The notes under the pieces: model-generated | Database searches by the model: none | Seen by the model: the letters and a program-made list of their open reading frames with translations, nothing else | What the model was told of the DNA's origin: nothing | NCBI GenBank assembly: GCA_036023115.1 | Contig: JAYKKT010000074.1 | Span: 6,211,501 to 6,275,500 of the forward strand | Source: Brasenia schreberi | Taxonomy: Eukaryota > Streptophyta > Magnoliopsida > Nymphaeales > Cabombaceae | Length of the DNA: 64,000 bases | Direction of reading: 5' to 3' | Shown: piece after piece, positions 1-12,000 of the stretch | Numbering within the stretch: position 1 is the first letter of the stretch | How the letters are laid out: each line of letters opens with the position of its first letter | Translations under genes and position numbers: made by a program

Positions 1-20
1 AAGCAAGTTATATTTTACAG

Positions 21-1083
21 TTGGGCAGGGGATTCGTGATAGATTTTCAGGTGCAGTTGAGGCATTTGCAAGGAGAAACAGTGGAGGTTTGGGACAGCAT
101 GGTGATCATTACAAAGAGAAGAGTTTCGAAGTTGAGAAACCTCAAGGTGTGAAAGTTATGGTAAGTAAAATACAAATCAAGAAGAGTGAAAATCCAATAC
201 CTATTTGATTCTTGTTCTTAGAACGTCGTTAAGTTCCTGGTATAGTTTGTATTGGGCATTTCTGTTCTTCTATTTGGTTGAAAATCTTGAGTACAATGTC
301 CTAGAAACCTGTCTTGTATGTGATACTTTTCTTAATTTCCATTTTGATTAGTTCACAGACGCCTTTCTTATGTATTTTGCCAACATGTGCTTAGAGGATA
401 ATTGATATTACATTTTCCTCGATGATAGGAAGAACCTGCTTAGTTTTCAATGTACAAGGAAAAAAAACTGTAGAATGGTGGCTTCCACGACTTCTAGCAT
501 ACCGCCATTTACTCTTCGTTCAGAGTTTTCAACTTGCTTGTCATGAACATTTGTTTCACAGTTCACTCGAATACTACCAAGAGAACATTTCAAATATTAG
601 ATTCAAGTTGATAAACTCCATTCGGAGGTCTCTGAAATAAATGTAGATATTAGGTTCGTAATGATCCAATTAAAAATTCGGGCTTCATGTATGGTGAAGC
701 ATGAAAGGTTTTTTAGTGGCTGTCGTCTAAAATGTAGATATTAGATTCCATCATTGCATTTGAATCATCTAATTGTATATTGGAACATGTCTCAAAATAT
801 TCAGGCATCAAATGCTCAAAAAGGCCGTAGTTCATCCAGAAACGGCAGCACTTCAAAGAAAGCCGTTGCGTCAAGCAGCAGGCCAAGCTCCTCCGGAGAT
901 CCTGGCGACAACGGCCGAGCAACGTCCTGGTTGACTTCAGGTAGTATTCGTCCAGTAACACAGCGTGTCCAAGCTGGTCGTGACACTAAGCCCTCAAGCT
1001 TCTCCCAGAATCTGGTATCGAGGGCCTCGAGGGATCAGCTGAGGAACTTTGAGCTCCTCTCTGTCGGCAATAAGAGGAAGTAA
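21..1083 (+). CDS. Casein kinase 1-like protein, C-terminal exons (5' partial)
   Basis: Two coding exons are visible: 21-160, after a ttttacag acceptor and before a gtaagt donor, and 805-1083, ending in TAA. The first codes for the segment GQGIRDRFSGAVEAFARRN, the conserved stretch just after the kinase domain of plant casein kinase 1-like (CKL) proteins. The second codes for the Ser-rich tail (RSSSRNGSTSKKAV, SSSRPSSSGDP, TQRVQ) and ends in FELLSVGNKRK, the typical plant CKL terminus. The reading frame runs across the 644-bp intron. The kinase domain itself lies upstream of the window. The family phosphorylates acidic or primed Ser/Thr sites; the tail is thought to govern localisation and autophosphorylation. 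No damage is seen. The exact paralogue cannot be told from the tail. Confidence 0.9.
161..804 (+). other. Intron of the casein kinase 1-like gene
   Basis: GT-AG intron bounded by gtaagt and tattcag. It is AT-rich and I see no element or conserved reading frame in it. Confidence 0.8.
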
Positions 1084-1154
1084 AAGACATACCGACTCGT
1101 CGTAGTAAACCACTCTGGCCTATCAAGTGAAGTAGAGCCTTACTCTGGATGTGT

Positions 1155-1205
<51 letters not shown>

Positions 1206-2630
1206 TTGCGGCACCTATCTCTGTATTGTGTTTACTTAATATGCTGGTTGACATATTGTATATGGGAGAGACATGGTTGGTACCTTCCATAGATGAAATG
1301 ATGATCCTCAGTATCTCTATGCGGTGAAAGGTCTTGAAGACCGCAACTCCTATGCTGAGGTTGGTTCACTCTACTGTTATTTGTTGCAGTCTTTCTTTCC
1401 TCCGCTCCTTCTTCTCCTTCGCTACGAACCGTTGTAAGATGACTCACATCATGCTATCAAATGAGTATTGTATATGTTGCCGTTATTACCAATCTTGGGT
1501 GATAGTGCTGTACTTGTCCATGTGCATGCGCGCACGTGTGAGAGAGAGAGGGGTTAGTGTATGTAGCTTGAACGTGGCGGCTAATGAGAAGGAGAAGAGC
1601 TGGGATGCAGAATGGGGCCCACACCATTAATGACACAGATGAGGCAGATTTGGCCGGACAACGTTTGGAATCTCATAGATCGTGTTCGTATCCAGTATTT
1701 GTCAGAGAAAACACAAAATCTAGTCTCTATTTGTATTTAGCTTGTACTTTTACCTCATCTAAATCCATATACAAACTAAAACAACTCTGATTCTGATTTG
1801 CTTTTTGAGGGTGTTTGATACAAGTCTTAGAGGAATTGGATCTTGATCTTATTGCAGAGGATCACATCTCATTCCAAACTGAACCAGAATCTACAGATTC
1901 AACCCCAAATGCATAAATGATAAGAAAACCGAATATGTATTTAAACTTCCTAACTTGGCTTGTTCTTGTTCAAATTGCACGCTGAATCTGATTTTGGAGA
2001 ATTGATGCAGTGGATTTAGTAAATTGCATGCACGCTGCATCACAAATCCCTATAGTCAAACCATTTTTAATAAAACATCTACACAAATTTCAAAATAACT
2101 TCTCTTGTACTGAAGATCAAAAGCTCAACATGGTCGGGCCAAAGGTGCACATGTGAGTACCATGCATATTCTTATGATTGAACCATTTTTTAAGAGACGC
2201 TAAGAAATCATTCAAAAGAGGACGGAGAATGATATCTATAGCTTAAAAAGCAACTTAACATGATCGATGATAAGTATGCGACACACACACTAGTGTCGCA
2301 TATATTCCTGCAATAAGACTATTCGTTCATTACTGGGGATGTGTATGGAATCCAGGTTAGATGAAACAGTTAACCATCTTCGTTCTCAATGGCTTGAAAA
2401 TTAGACCCCTTCTCATCCTTAAATGAACCTATAGACTATGGAGGACTCGTGCCACAATGTCGAAATGGACTTACCATTCAATATTTGCAGGTGGTCTTGG
2501 TTTCGTAGTTAGACCATTAGTGTTCGTCTCGACTTACCATTCAATAAAACGCCCGCCTGGTTCCGTCGTCCGTGACCAAGGCTCACTGAACGGACCCACC
2601 CCGTCGGTCTGCAATTTTGAAAGGGTAAGA
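1084..2630. other. 3' flank of the kinase gene and spacer to the PP2A gene
   Basis: The 3' UTR of the kinase gene runs an unknown distance here, across a TA/GA microsatellite at 1155-1201. The short open frames in this stretch resemble no protein I know. Nothing else is recognised. Confidence 0.5.
1155..1201. repeat. Compound microsatellite (TA)n(GA)n
   Basis: About 18 bp of TA repeats are followed directly by about 29 bp of GA repeats, in the 3' flank of the kinase gene. Confidence 0.95.
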
Positions 2631-2633
2631 CAG

Positions 2634-2641
2634 TATTTAAG
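2634..2641 (+). promoter_or_regulatory. Possible TATA-like box of the PP2A B'' gene
   Basis: TATTTAAG lies about 390 bp before the ATG at 3028, ahead of a pyrimidine-rich leader. This is inferred only from position and composition. Confidence 0.25.
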
Positions 2642-3027
2642 TCAAGGCATATTTATTAGGTGCAGTGCCTATCTTCCGTTTGGATTTCTTCCTCGAGGGT
2701 TTCTGCTGCCCGCTCCCTTTCGGCGACTCTCCCTCTCTCTGGTTCAATCTGCTTACCTCCTTGATCTTGATCAACGAATCCTCCTCCTTCCGCACTCTTT
2801 TGTTCGATTTTGATGCGTAAATCGTTGATCCCGCGCAATACCGCAGAAGGAATCTACGGTTGGGATAATTATAGATTTCCATTCAATTCTTTGCTTCTTT
2901 CACTGTTCGGATCCTGGAGACCGGCTGAATTTCAGAAGAAGCTTGGGAGATCTAGGGTTTGGGTTTCGTCTTAGTTTTGATGTGGAGAGATTCCGGAGAC
3001 TGGGCATTATAGGTGGTTTGATCGGAT

Positions 3028-6000
3028 ATGGAGGTGGAGTTTCCGGTGGATGTTGGATCGCTCGACCCTGAATTGCTGCAGTTGCCGGAGGTGTCGACGG
3101 TCGCTCTCAAGTCCAATCTCTATTTGGTGGACGAACTATTTTCACAGTTTCTCTCGATCCCAGAAACCGGTCGCTTGGTACCGATCTTAGTCCTATTGTT
3201 TCCATTTATGCATGAGTTGCCTTTCCTTCGGCTTTTCTTTTTGTGCCATGGATTTGTAGTGTCCGAGAATGGTTTTGATTATCTGGTGTGATTTTAGGGC
3301 TTGTCAAACGCATCATAGTCTAAAATGATGATTATGGATGACGCAAATGAGCATGCAAAACATTTGATATTTATCTCAGTGTTCCTCACGAATGTGGCAA
3401 GAAACTGGGTTAAAAAAATCCAATAGATAACAATGAAATGGTTAAAAGTTTTGAAATTTTTTATTTGAAGGCACCCAAGGCACTATGAACAAGAGGAAGC
3501 GACCTTGAGTCAGAGTCTATTCTCTCCTATCACAGAATGCTAATCTCAAGCACAAAACGACCTTTATTGGGACTGAACCTAATTATATTTTTGTTCTGCA
3601 ATTGGTGCGATGCTTATATTCGATTATTCATGTTATCCATCACCCTAATTTGCGCAATGTGAATGACATTTTAGTAATAGACTCCAAACAAGTAATGAAG
3701 TTGAAATCAGAAACTTTATATAATGATTATCTGAAGGAAGTCGGGGTTTTGAGACAACCTGGCAGTGGAATTTAGTTTTAGAGCGCACACCATGATGTTT
3801 TTATAAAATAAGAATGAGAAGTGGTTGGGGTGATTGTAAACCTTGCTTGATTACCCATTGTGAAAAATGAAGGAGAGGCTATCTGCCGTTTGGTAGGACC
3901 CAAGTTTGTTGGTTGAATGGTTGAAGCACTTACCCTCTTGACTTTGTCTAAGCATGAACGAAGCTTCTTAATTCTAGCATACATCTAGGATCTCCCATTT
4001 GGACATTGTAAAGAATTCTTATTGTACATTAAGGCATCAATGGTTGATATATTATGTCTAAGCCTTCTTTCCCTCTTGCTTGGGAAATGGTTGACTAGGA
4101 AAACATGCTTTTCCACAAATTGCTTCATCTTTTGTGCATCTAGGTATCATGTTTGTTATTCATGCTAGTTTAGAGTCTTTGGACATCATTTTCTTATTGC
4201 ATATTTTGTTTCTTGGCTGTAATATCGCATTTGTGCCAATGTTGTAAATATCAGATCAATGCCCCTATCGTGTAGGGTGCCAACATGTACGTACCATACG
4301 TACGGTGAGGTGCAAATCATCCTCTTTAATGTGAAAATTAAAAAACTGTAAAAAATCACAAAAAATGAAATTAATCCACAAATAAGATATTGTTAGAAAA
4401 CACAATTCATCTCGTAGCATACCATTAAAATAGAATTCAATTATTAATCAATCAAGATGAATTCATAAGTGATAATCGATAATAAACTAATAAGTAAAAA
4501 GCATTGGCATTTCTTAATTAATAATAACTACAAGATTAAGAATAAGCACTTAAAAGAGACAGAGTATATAACTTGAAATAAGATAATTAACTAACATGTC
4601 AGTTCAAATGTTTAAGACTCCAAGTTCTGACTTGTGGAAAACTAAAAGATTACAATTTACAAATAGAAACAAAAACATACTAATTAAAGTTGTTACTTAT
4701 TGGACAAAGTTCAATTTGAGTCACAAAACGTAGATCATATTCAACAAAGTTATCATAGGCAAAGTAATTAGGGTTGCAAGCATCATCACCACCATCTTTA
4801 CCATCTCCCTCCTCCATGATAGGCTTTCTAGTCCAATGCCTTCGACGATATCACTGTCTCCAATCTCTATTTTTGTCTCGCCTTCGATATCATTGTCTCT
4901 GATCTCTACTTTTGTCTCTATTTCGACCTAGTTTTTATCCTCTAGAATGATAGAGGGCTCTTCTTTTTTAACCTACTCATCCAAAATATCAATATTCTTG
5001 TAGCTAATTGGGTCATATTGCACCTTTCTTACTCTTCTTGTGTCTCTTTCCATATCTATAAAACAACAAAAGAAAGAATGCAAGAATGTCTTATACTTAA
5101 AAATCGAAATTCAAATAGATATAAATCATATGAGTATGTTGTATGCCTTAATTTCATGTTATATGCAATAAAAACCAAATTGCAAAGATGAGCTTGCTCT
5201 AACATGTTTCTTTTCTTTTCATGAATGCATTTTTTCAAACTCTAATTTTGTTTGCATCTACTCGAACTATAAGTTTGACTCAATATACCTTGAGCAAATC
5301 TTAATAAGTTAGGTGCATCGACACAACCAAAGTGAGTCCACCATTCATTTAAAATAAAACAAATTAGTATAATAAGTACTATAGTTCACAATCAAATTAA
5401 ATCAAAGAGTTTATATGGGAAATTAAAAACAAATTTTGTATTGCAATTCCAATTAGCTTGCCAAAATCTCCAACACTATTGTATATATTTGATGAGCTCT
5501 AAATGAATGTTGCACCAAGTAGATGAATCTTGTACTCATCAATTGCATTCAATATCCCCTTCTTAACTTCTTATTTCCTACAAAGTTGGGAGAAAATCTA
5601 ATGAAGGGATTAAAAAGATATATAGTAACATGCAAATCATGATGCTTTATTGGTTTCATCATGGATCAATTATTTGTCAAACCTTCGTAAATGACCGTTT
5701 ATGATCAAGGTTTGCTTATATTTTAATATTGTCTTATCCATTGCAATATATGCATTAAGACATAGCATGCTTATCTTCATTATTTATGATTCTTGTATAG
5801 TCATCTTAAAAAATGTACTCCATAATCATCATAAAAATGTACTGTACATATCTCAAAAGTTAGCATTGAAAATGATATCAACTACAACAATCATCTCCCT
5901 CTTTGTCAACCAACTTATGTTTGCTCCATTTATCAGAATCAAACGTCTTTTTTAATGTATTTTAATGAATGACAAGACCTTGAATATTTTGTCCAAATCT

Positions 6001-9000
6001 TTATGTGCTAGTGTCTCTGAAAAAGCTTTTGAAGGTGAAACAACTTCCAGTGTTAGCCCTGTGTCATGACTGACAAGAAAGTTTATGCAGCAGCTAAAAT
6101 TAAGATTGTTATAGAGATTTAATAACAGATTAGATGTGATTTGGTACATCTTTCTCTGATACCTATTATGGAAGAGAATGAAAAGAGTGAGGGTAGGCCA
6201 TGGGTTTAAATGTGCACCTTATGATGTTTCTGTCCTCTTTTTAGGGATGATTTCCTAATTAGGAAGTCATCCTGAAAGAAGGTTACCTTTTTCCACCATG
6301 TCAGGAGTTCGTGTCATTTTTCTTAAGTAACCTCAAGGTAAATGCTCCCACTACCAAAATGTATTGCATGGTTATCAGCACAGTGACATTGCTTTCAAAT
6401 TCTACAGTTGTTTGCAGTTAGCATTTAACTTCTCTTTTCTATTCCATATTTTCAAAAGTGTGGGAAATGCTCCTTTTGCTTAGCGATCACAATGTTGCAA
6501 GTTCTTATTGATCGTATTAATTGCAGCATTTGTTGACTCAGCTAATTGTGAATGCATTATGGTGCTTTCTGCAGGCTTACCATCTAATGGATTTTAATTC
6601 CACAATTACGTGCAAAGAACATAGTTTGGCCATGTAGATATTCATTCTGGCCGGTTCCTATTCATAGTCGTTTTATGCTACATATATTATAAAAGGAAAT
6701 GGGCTGAACTCACTGTCTGCTTCTCCGTTTGGTATTTTGTGGTGTTAGTTGCATACATCTTTGATGTTATAGTTATCCTAGTGCTAGTCTTTTCTCCCTC
6801 TGTGTGTGTTAGGTCATTCAGATTTTCTCCTTTGATAGTCTTCTTGGGACATTTGATGATGTAGGTAAAAACCTTGCTTGAGGATGCAAAGGCTGGTGTA
6901 ACTTTGAGTGTTGCCAGCACCTCTAGTAGCTCAACTTCATCTCCAACAAATACTTTACCGTCAATATTTCCTGCTGGTAGTGCTCCTCCTCTTTCTCCAA
7001 GAAGCACATCTGGTTCTCCTCGTACTGTAAAGCGTCAGGGAGCTGGGCCATCTACACTAGGTTCTCCACTGAAGGTTATTAGTGAGCCTGTGAAAGAATT
7101 TATACCTCAGGCATGTATCGTTTGTTTGATATATGTGCTTGGAATTAATACGCTTATTTGGCTGCTAGAGAAGGGAAGGGTTCTATTGTATCGTTTGAAA
7201 TGTGTGTAGTTTTATTTCAAAAATGGGCAGCCACCACCAAGTGAATTAAAAGAAGAATGTTCTTCCAAAATTGATCAACTTTTCTGTGGTCATGATGCTG
7301 GACTTCATGTTCAAGGTTCTGGTTTTGTGCTAATTCTGCTATGTTGTTATAATATTTATTTCATAATTTGCTTACCCTTTTTCTGATATGTCAGAGTTTA
7401 GATCTTTGACAAAAGAAGTATGCAAGTTGCCATCTTTCTTTTCCAGTACCCTTTTCAGAAAGATTGATGTTGACGGAATGGGTTTTGTGACAAGGTATCT
7501 GAAACTTGGTTCTGAAATCTCAATTCTGTTTCATTGTTACCTTCAGATGTTTTAAGTGATTCATTTCCTTAGGATCTCTTAGCTTAATTTTCATGATAAA
7601 AATTTAATGATGAAGCTTACGTGAGATTAATTAGTTGCCTGCAAATATTTTATGGAAATCTCTTTTCAGAGATCTCTACTAAAAATTTGCTTGGTAAGTG
7701 AAATCTGTACTCATTCTGATCACTCTTGATCATTCTTCTTGTGCCGTGCTATCACGTGTTAGGATATGAGAGAGGGGGAGAGGTCAGTGGATTGGGTCCA
7801 ACTCAAACTCTACACCCTTAGGAACTTAGAATCAACGTCAGTGACAATTATTATGTGGACAGAGATTTGTTGGAGTTAGAGCCTGAAGATTCTTCTGATA
7901 ATAGTTCGTTGAGCTTGGCTTATGAAAATTCACAACTCTGATCAACCTATTTCTCACCGAATCTTATGACATCTTTGTGTACGATTTTAACAAATCAATT
8001 ACTTTTGGCAATTGAGTTACAGGCATGGAGCTATTACTAGTGTCACTGCAAAAGAAAGTGTATAGTATTGATGATTCTTTTTGCAATTTCTGGTTTCTAT
8101 GGAGGGAAGGACTTAGAAGAGTTTTTGATGGGGTTGAGAAACTTCTGACTGAGCTGTTAGGGATGTCTTATAGTCTTTTGTCCTTTTGACAGACACTTAT
8201 ATACGGAATGTTCTAGAGCTTGTAGAGTTTGTAGAGTTTATTAGTCTCTCCTCTTGATTTATATGGTTCAATATCTTGGTGATTATTAATAAATCTTAGT
8301 TATAAAGAAAAGCTACTTTTTACACAATGGTCAAGGTGTTGTTTAAGTTTTTCAACTATGAATTGTGTCTGGCAGACATGATAAGCCTTGGATTTAGCTT
8401 TTTGTGCTAGCACTCAAGGGTAGGATTTTGGATGTTAGATGTGGATAATATGCTCAAATCCATTGGTCGGATTTCATAACATAATGGTAATTTGAATTCC
8501 TTATTCTTATCAGGTATCATAACTGTAGGCTTGTCTTATGATAGCCAATTAATATAAATATCTTATCGTGTAATACAATGCACTATATTGTATATTGGTA
8601 CCTTGATTGGCACGATTCAGGTGGGTGTATTATCTCTTATCCATTTGTTGGTGCACATGGCATCATATTTGTAATTCTTTTGAAATTATTATTTGTGAAA
8701 GCATCCTTCTGGTTAAATGAAGAAAAAGTGCCACATGGTACCTTACTATATGGTCTTATACATCTTTAGGTATCTTGTAAGAAACATGATTCAATAAGAT
8801 ATTTACAACACTGATAGTATTTACCTTAAGAACAGTATGGACCACAATTTCAGAGGAATGTTAAAGGATTCTGTTTTTAATGTATTTTACATCGTGTTCT
8901 GTGTCAGTTATTGTATTTAACGTGTCATGGTTCTTTAGTAATAATTAGTACTAGTTAGGGGTAGTTTAGGAATTCAAGTTAGATAAGGTATAAGTAGGTC

Positions 9001-12000
9001 ATTAGGGTTAATTCTACATGAATGTTAAGAGGCAGGTCGGCAGCCCTAGGAGTGCTGCAATCTGGTAGTGTGCAGATTGGAGGAAAGCCTCCAATCTGCT
9101 GATCATTGTAAGTTGTTTATTTTAAGTTAATGAAGTTTATTTCTTCTAACATGGTATTGGAGCCTATAAGGCCTGAAAATTTGGGATTTCGTGATTAGAA
9201 GATAAAAAAATTGATGTGTTGAAGAGAAGTCTCAAATCAGATTTGTATCACACGTATTGGATTAATTTTTTGTTGATGCCGATTGGAAGATAATTGGAAG
9301 ACCTGGCTGCCTACAGAACTGCTGATTTTTGTGTAAGAAGCACTCATCAAATCAGGTTGGATTATCCTTTTTTTGTTTGGAATTGAATCTTCAAATAAGA
9401 AAAGACGGCCTCTTCATCAACTGATCTTCTCTTGGAATACGATCTTCAATCTTTCAATCAGTTCTTTATCTTAAAATCAGTTTTGTGTGGAATACAGATT
9501 GAGACTAGATTGCCGATATCTTGTTTAGAATATTGATTGGGCAGCTGTGTTTCAATAGCATTCATTGAAACACGTTTGATCAGTTTTTTAAGATTGGGTT
9601 GCAGACTGCTTGCTGATTGAGTTACAGATTGAAACTTGGTTGCCGATTGAATGCAGAATAGTCTAGTTATAAACCTAGACTAAATCAGTTTTTTTTTAAA
9701 CAACATCAAACCCCTACTCTGGAAGGTATACATGTTCTTTTTTTTTAAAGCTTACCAAAAACTCCACAGATAATTTACTTGAAATAAATATTGTGGCAAG
9801 CAAAGGCAAGGCGATTGAAACACCTATCTAAACAAGCCATGAATAAAAAAGGAGACAATTTTCAGATTATAACGACAAAGTTGGATGAAAGAAATTATTT
9901 AGAGTGGTCTCGGTCTGTGGAACTGGCTATTATAGCAAAGGGGAGATGGGCTCATCTTATGGGTCAGACACTTATTCCAGATATACATGATACTAATTAC
10001 CCTGCTTGGCGACGGGAAGATGCTCTCATTTCATCTTGGTTACTACAGTCCATGATTCCATTAATAGCGAGGACATTTATGTTTCTCGAATAAGCTTATG
10101 AAATCTGGTGCGCAGTCTCTGAAGCTTATTCCAGGAAGAAAAATGTAGCAAAAGAATATGAGATTTTAAAAAAATCAGGAATTGTAAACAGGGCTCACGT
10201 TCTATCAGTGATTACTATGCAAATCTTAGAGGACTTTGGGATGAACTTCTATATTATACCAGTATCAAATGCTCTTCATGTCAAATTTAAAGAAATGCAG
10301 AGACTGAAAAGAAAAAGGTATTCGAGTTATTGTGGGGTGTAAATGCAGAATTCGAGTTAATAAAACTTAATGTCCTGGGAAGAGATGAACTACCACTTTT
10401 GGGGACAGTGTATTCATTATTAATCAGGGAAGAGGATCGTAGAAATCTTGAAAGGAAGAATATCCCTACTCCAGAACAACATGCTCTCCAAACTAGAGGA
10501 GAAAATTCAAATTATCGTGGAAGAGGAGGATATCAAGGTCGTGGACGAGGACGTGGCAGATCTTATCCTGATCAAAGAGAAAAACTCATATGTTTTCATT
10601 GTGAAAAATAAGACACTCCAAAGAATACTGTTGGGAATTACATGGCAAGCCAGACTATTATAAAAACAGAATCCTTTAACACATATTCACCCAAGATAAT
10701 GAGGAAAGTGGAGGTGCATAACAGAATCTTATTGAGAGACTGTTTCCCTTTAGAGATGACCTTACAAAGATCAAATCTCCCTTTCTAGTATCTTCTCAAC
10801 ACAAAGAGAGGAATCTATATGCCTCCCACGGATCTGCATAATGTCCCTACAGTACACAAACTTTCATGAGGACTGGGCACAAACACCATCTCTTGACACC
10901 CCAAGGACTCAATGAAAATTAATGTAGAGGCACAGAAAAGAAGGAGAGAGTTTTAGTTAGGAAGAGGGGTAATGACTGATGCCCAGAGTACATAAGCTGA
11001 CATTTTTGGGAGCGTAGGGGCTGGTGGAGCCCCTAGGCTGTATGAAGGTTGTCCTTATTTAGATTCTTTAGAACTCCAGGGAAGGCAGCTCTGACATTGG
11101 TGCAAGAGGCCTAACCCTCGGGTTGTGCTCTTGACTTCTCAATGTTCTGATGAATCCGATCATCTGAAGACTTGCTAGTGGACACTTAAAATATGGTTGG
11201 ACAATCCAGGTTGGCATTGGTTCTCTCTATGTTAGAGGTGGAGAAGTATAAAGCTTTATGTTCATAGTACCTTCAATGTACTTATCCGGGAAGTCTAATT
11301 GATATTTGTATTTGTTTAATGCATTTTGTAATGTTCTTAACTAACACAAGGTGATGATTTTATGGTTTCAGCCTCCCATTTTACTAAATTTTTTTCTTCT
11401 GGTTGATCTTCTCTTGGTGTATGGAGTATCATAGCATATTTATGGTGTTGTGGTTCGCTCAATTGCAAATAACTGTTGCCTTTTGGAATGTGGTTGCAGA
11501 GAGAAATTTATTGATTACTGGATCAATAACAACATGCTGATATTGGACACAGCTACCCATATTTTTAAAATTTTGAAGCAGCCTGATCAGAAATATCTTA
11601 CTCAGGTTTTTACTTCATAGTGAATTCATATGGTTTCAGACGCATTTTTGTTGTTGCTTATGATTTCTTTATTTAACCGTGGCGCCTGAATCTGTGAATT
11701 CTGTAGCCGCATTTTGCTTTTCTGGGGTTACTCATACTAGTCTTATTGTTGCAGGAAGACTTTAGGCCAGTTCTTAGAGAACTTTTGGCCACCCATCCAG
11801 GTCTGGAGTTTTTACAAAGTACTCCCGAGTTTCAGGATAGATATGGTAGGTAAAATTGTATATGACAAGTTGCTTATTGTGTTGTATGGGAATCTACCGT
11901 CTTTCATGGATTTGCCACTTGTTTTTTCTCTGATTTAGCATTATTTGCTCTCCTTTTGCTTTGCGGATGTGGGCATAAGCATGGTGAGCAGCTTGCGACA

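Larger units (their letters stand above)
7495..11499 (+). other. PP2A B'' intron 4, 4.0 kb, with a copia fragment
   Basis: Donor gtatct, acceptor gttgcag. 7500-8900 and 10680-11490 are unannotated AT-rich DNA. 8902-10670 holds a truncated copia element (see its own entry). Confidence 0.8.

Noticed and set aside
422..640. 72-codon open frame in the kinase intron
   Set aside because: It lies wholly within a GT-AG intron, and its sequence has no family resemblance.
2457..2813. 118-codon open frame before the PP2A gene
   Set aside because: It spans promoter and leader, is not in a phase that joins the PP2A start, and resembles no protein.
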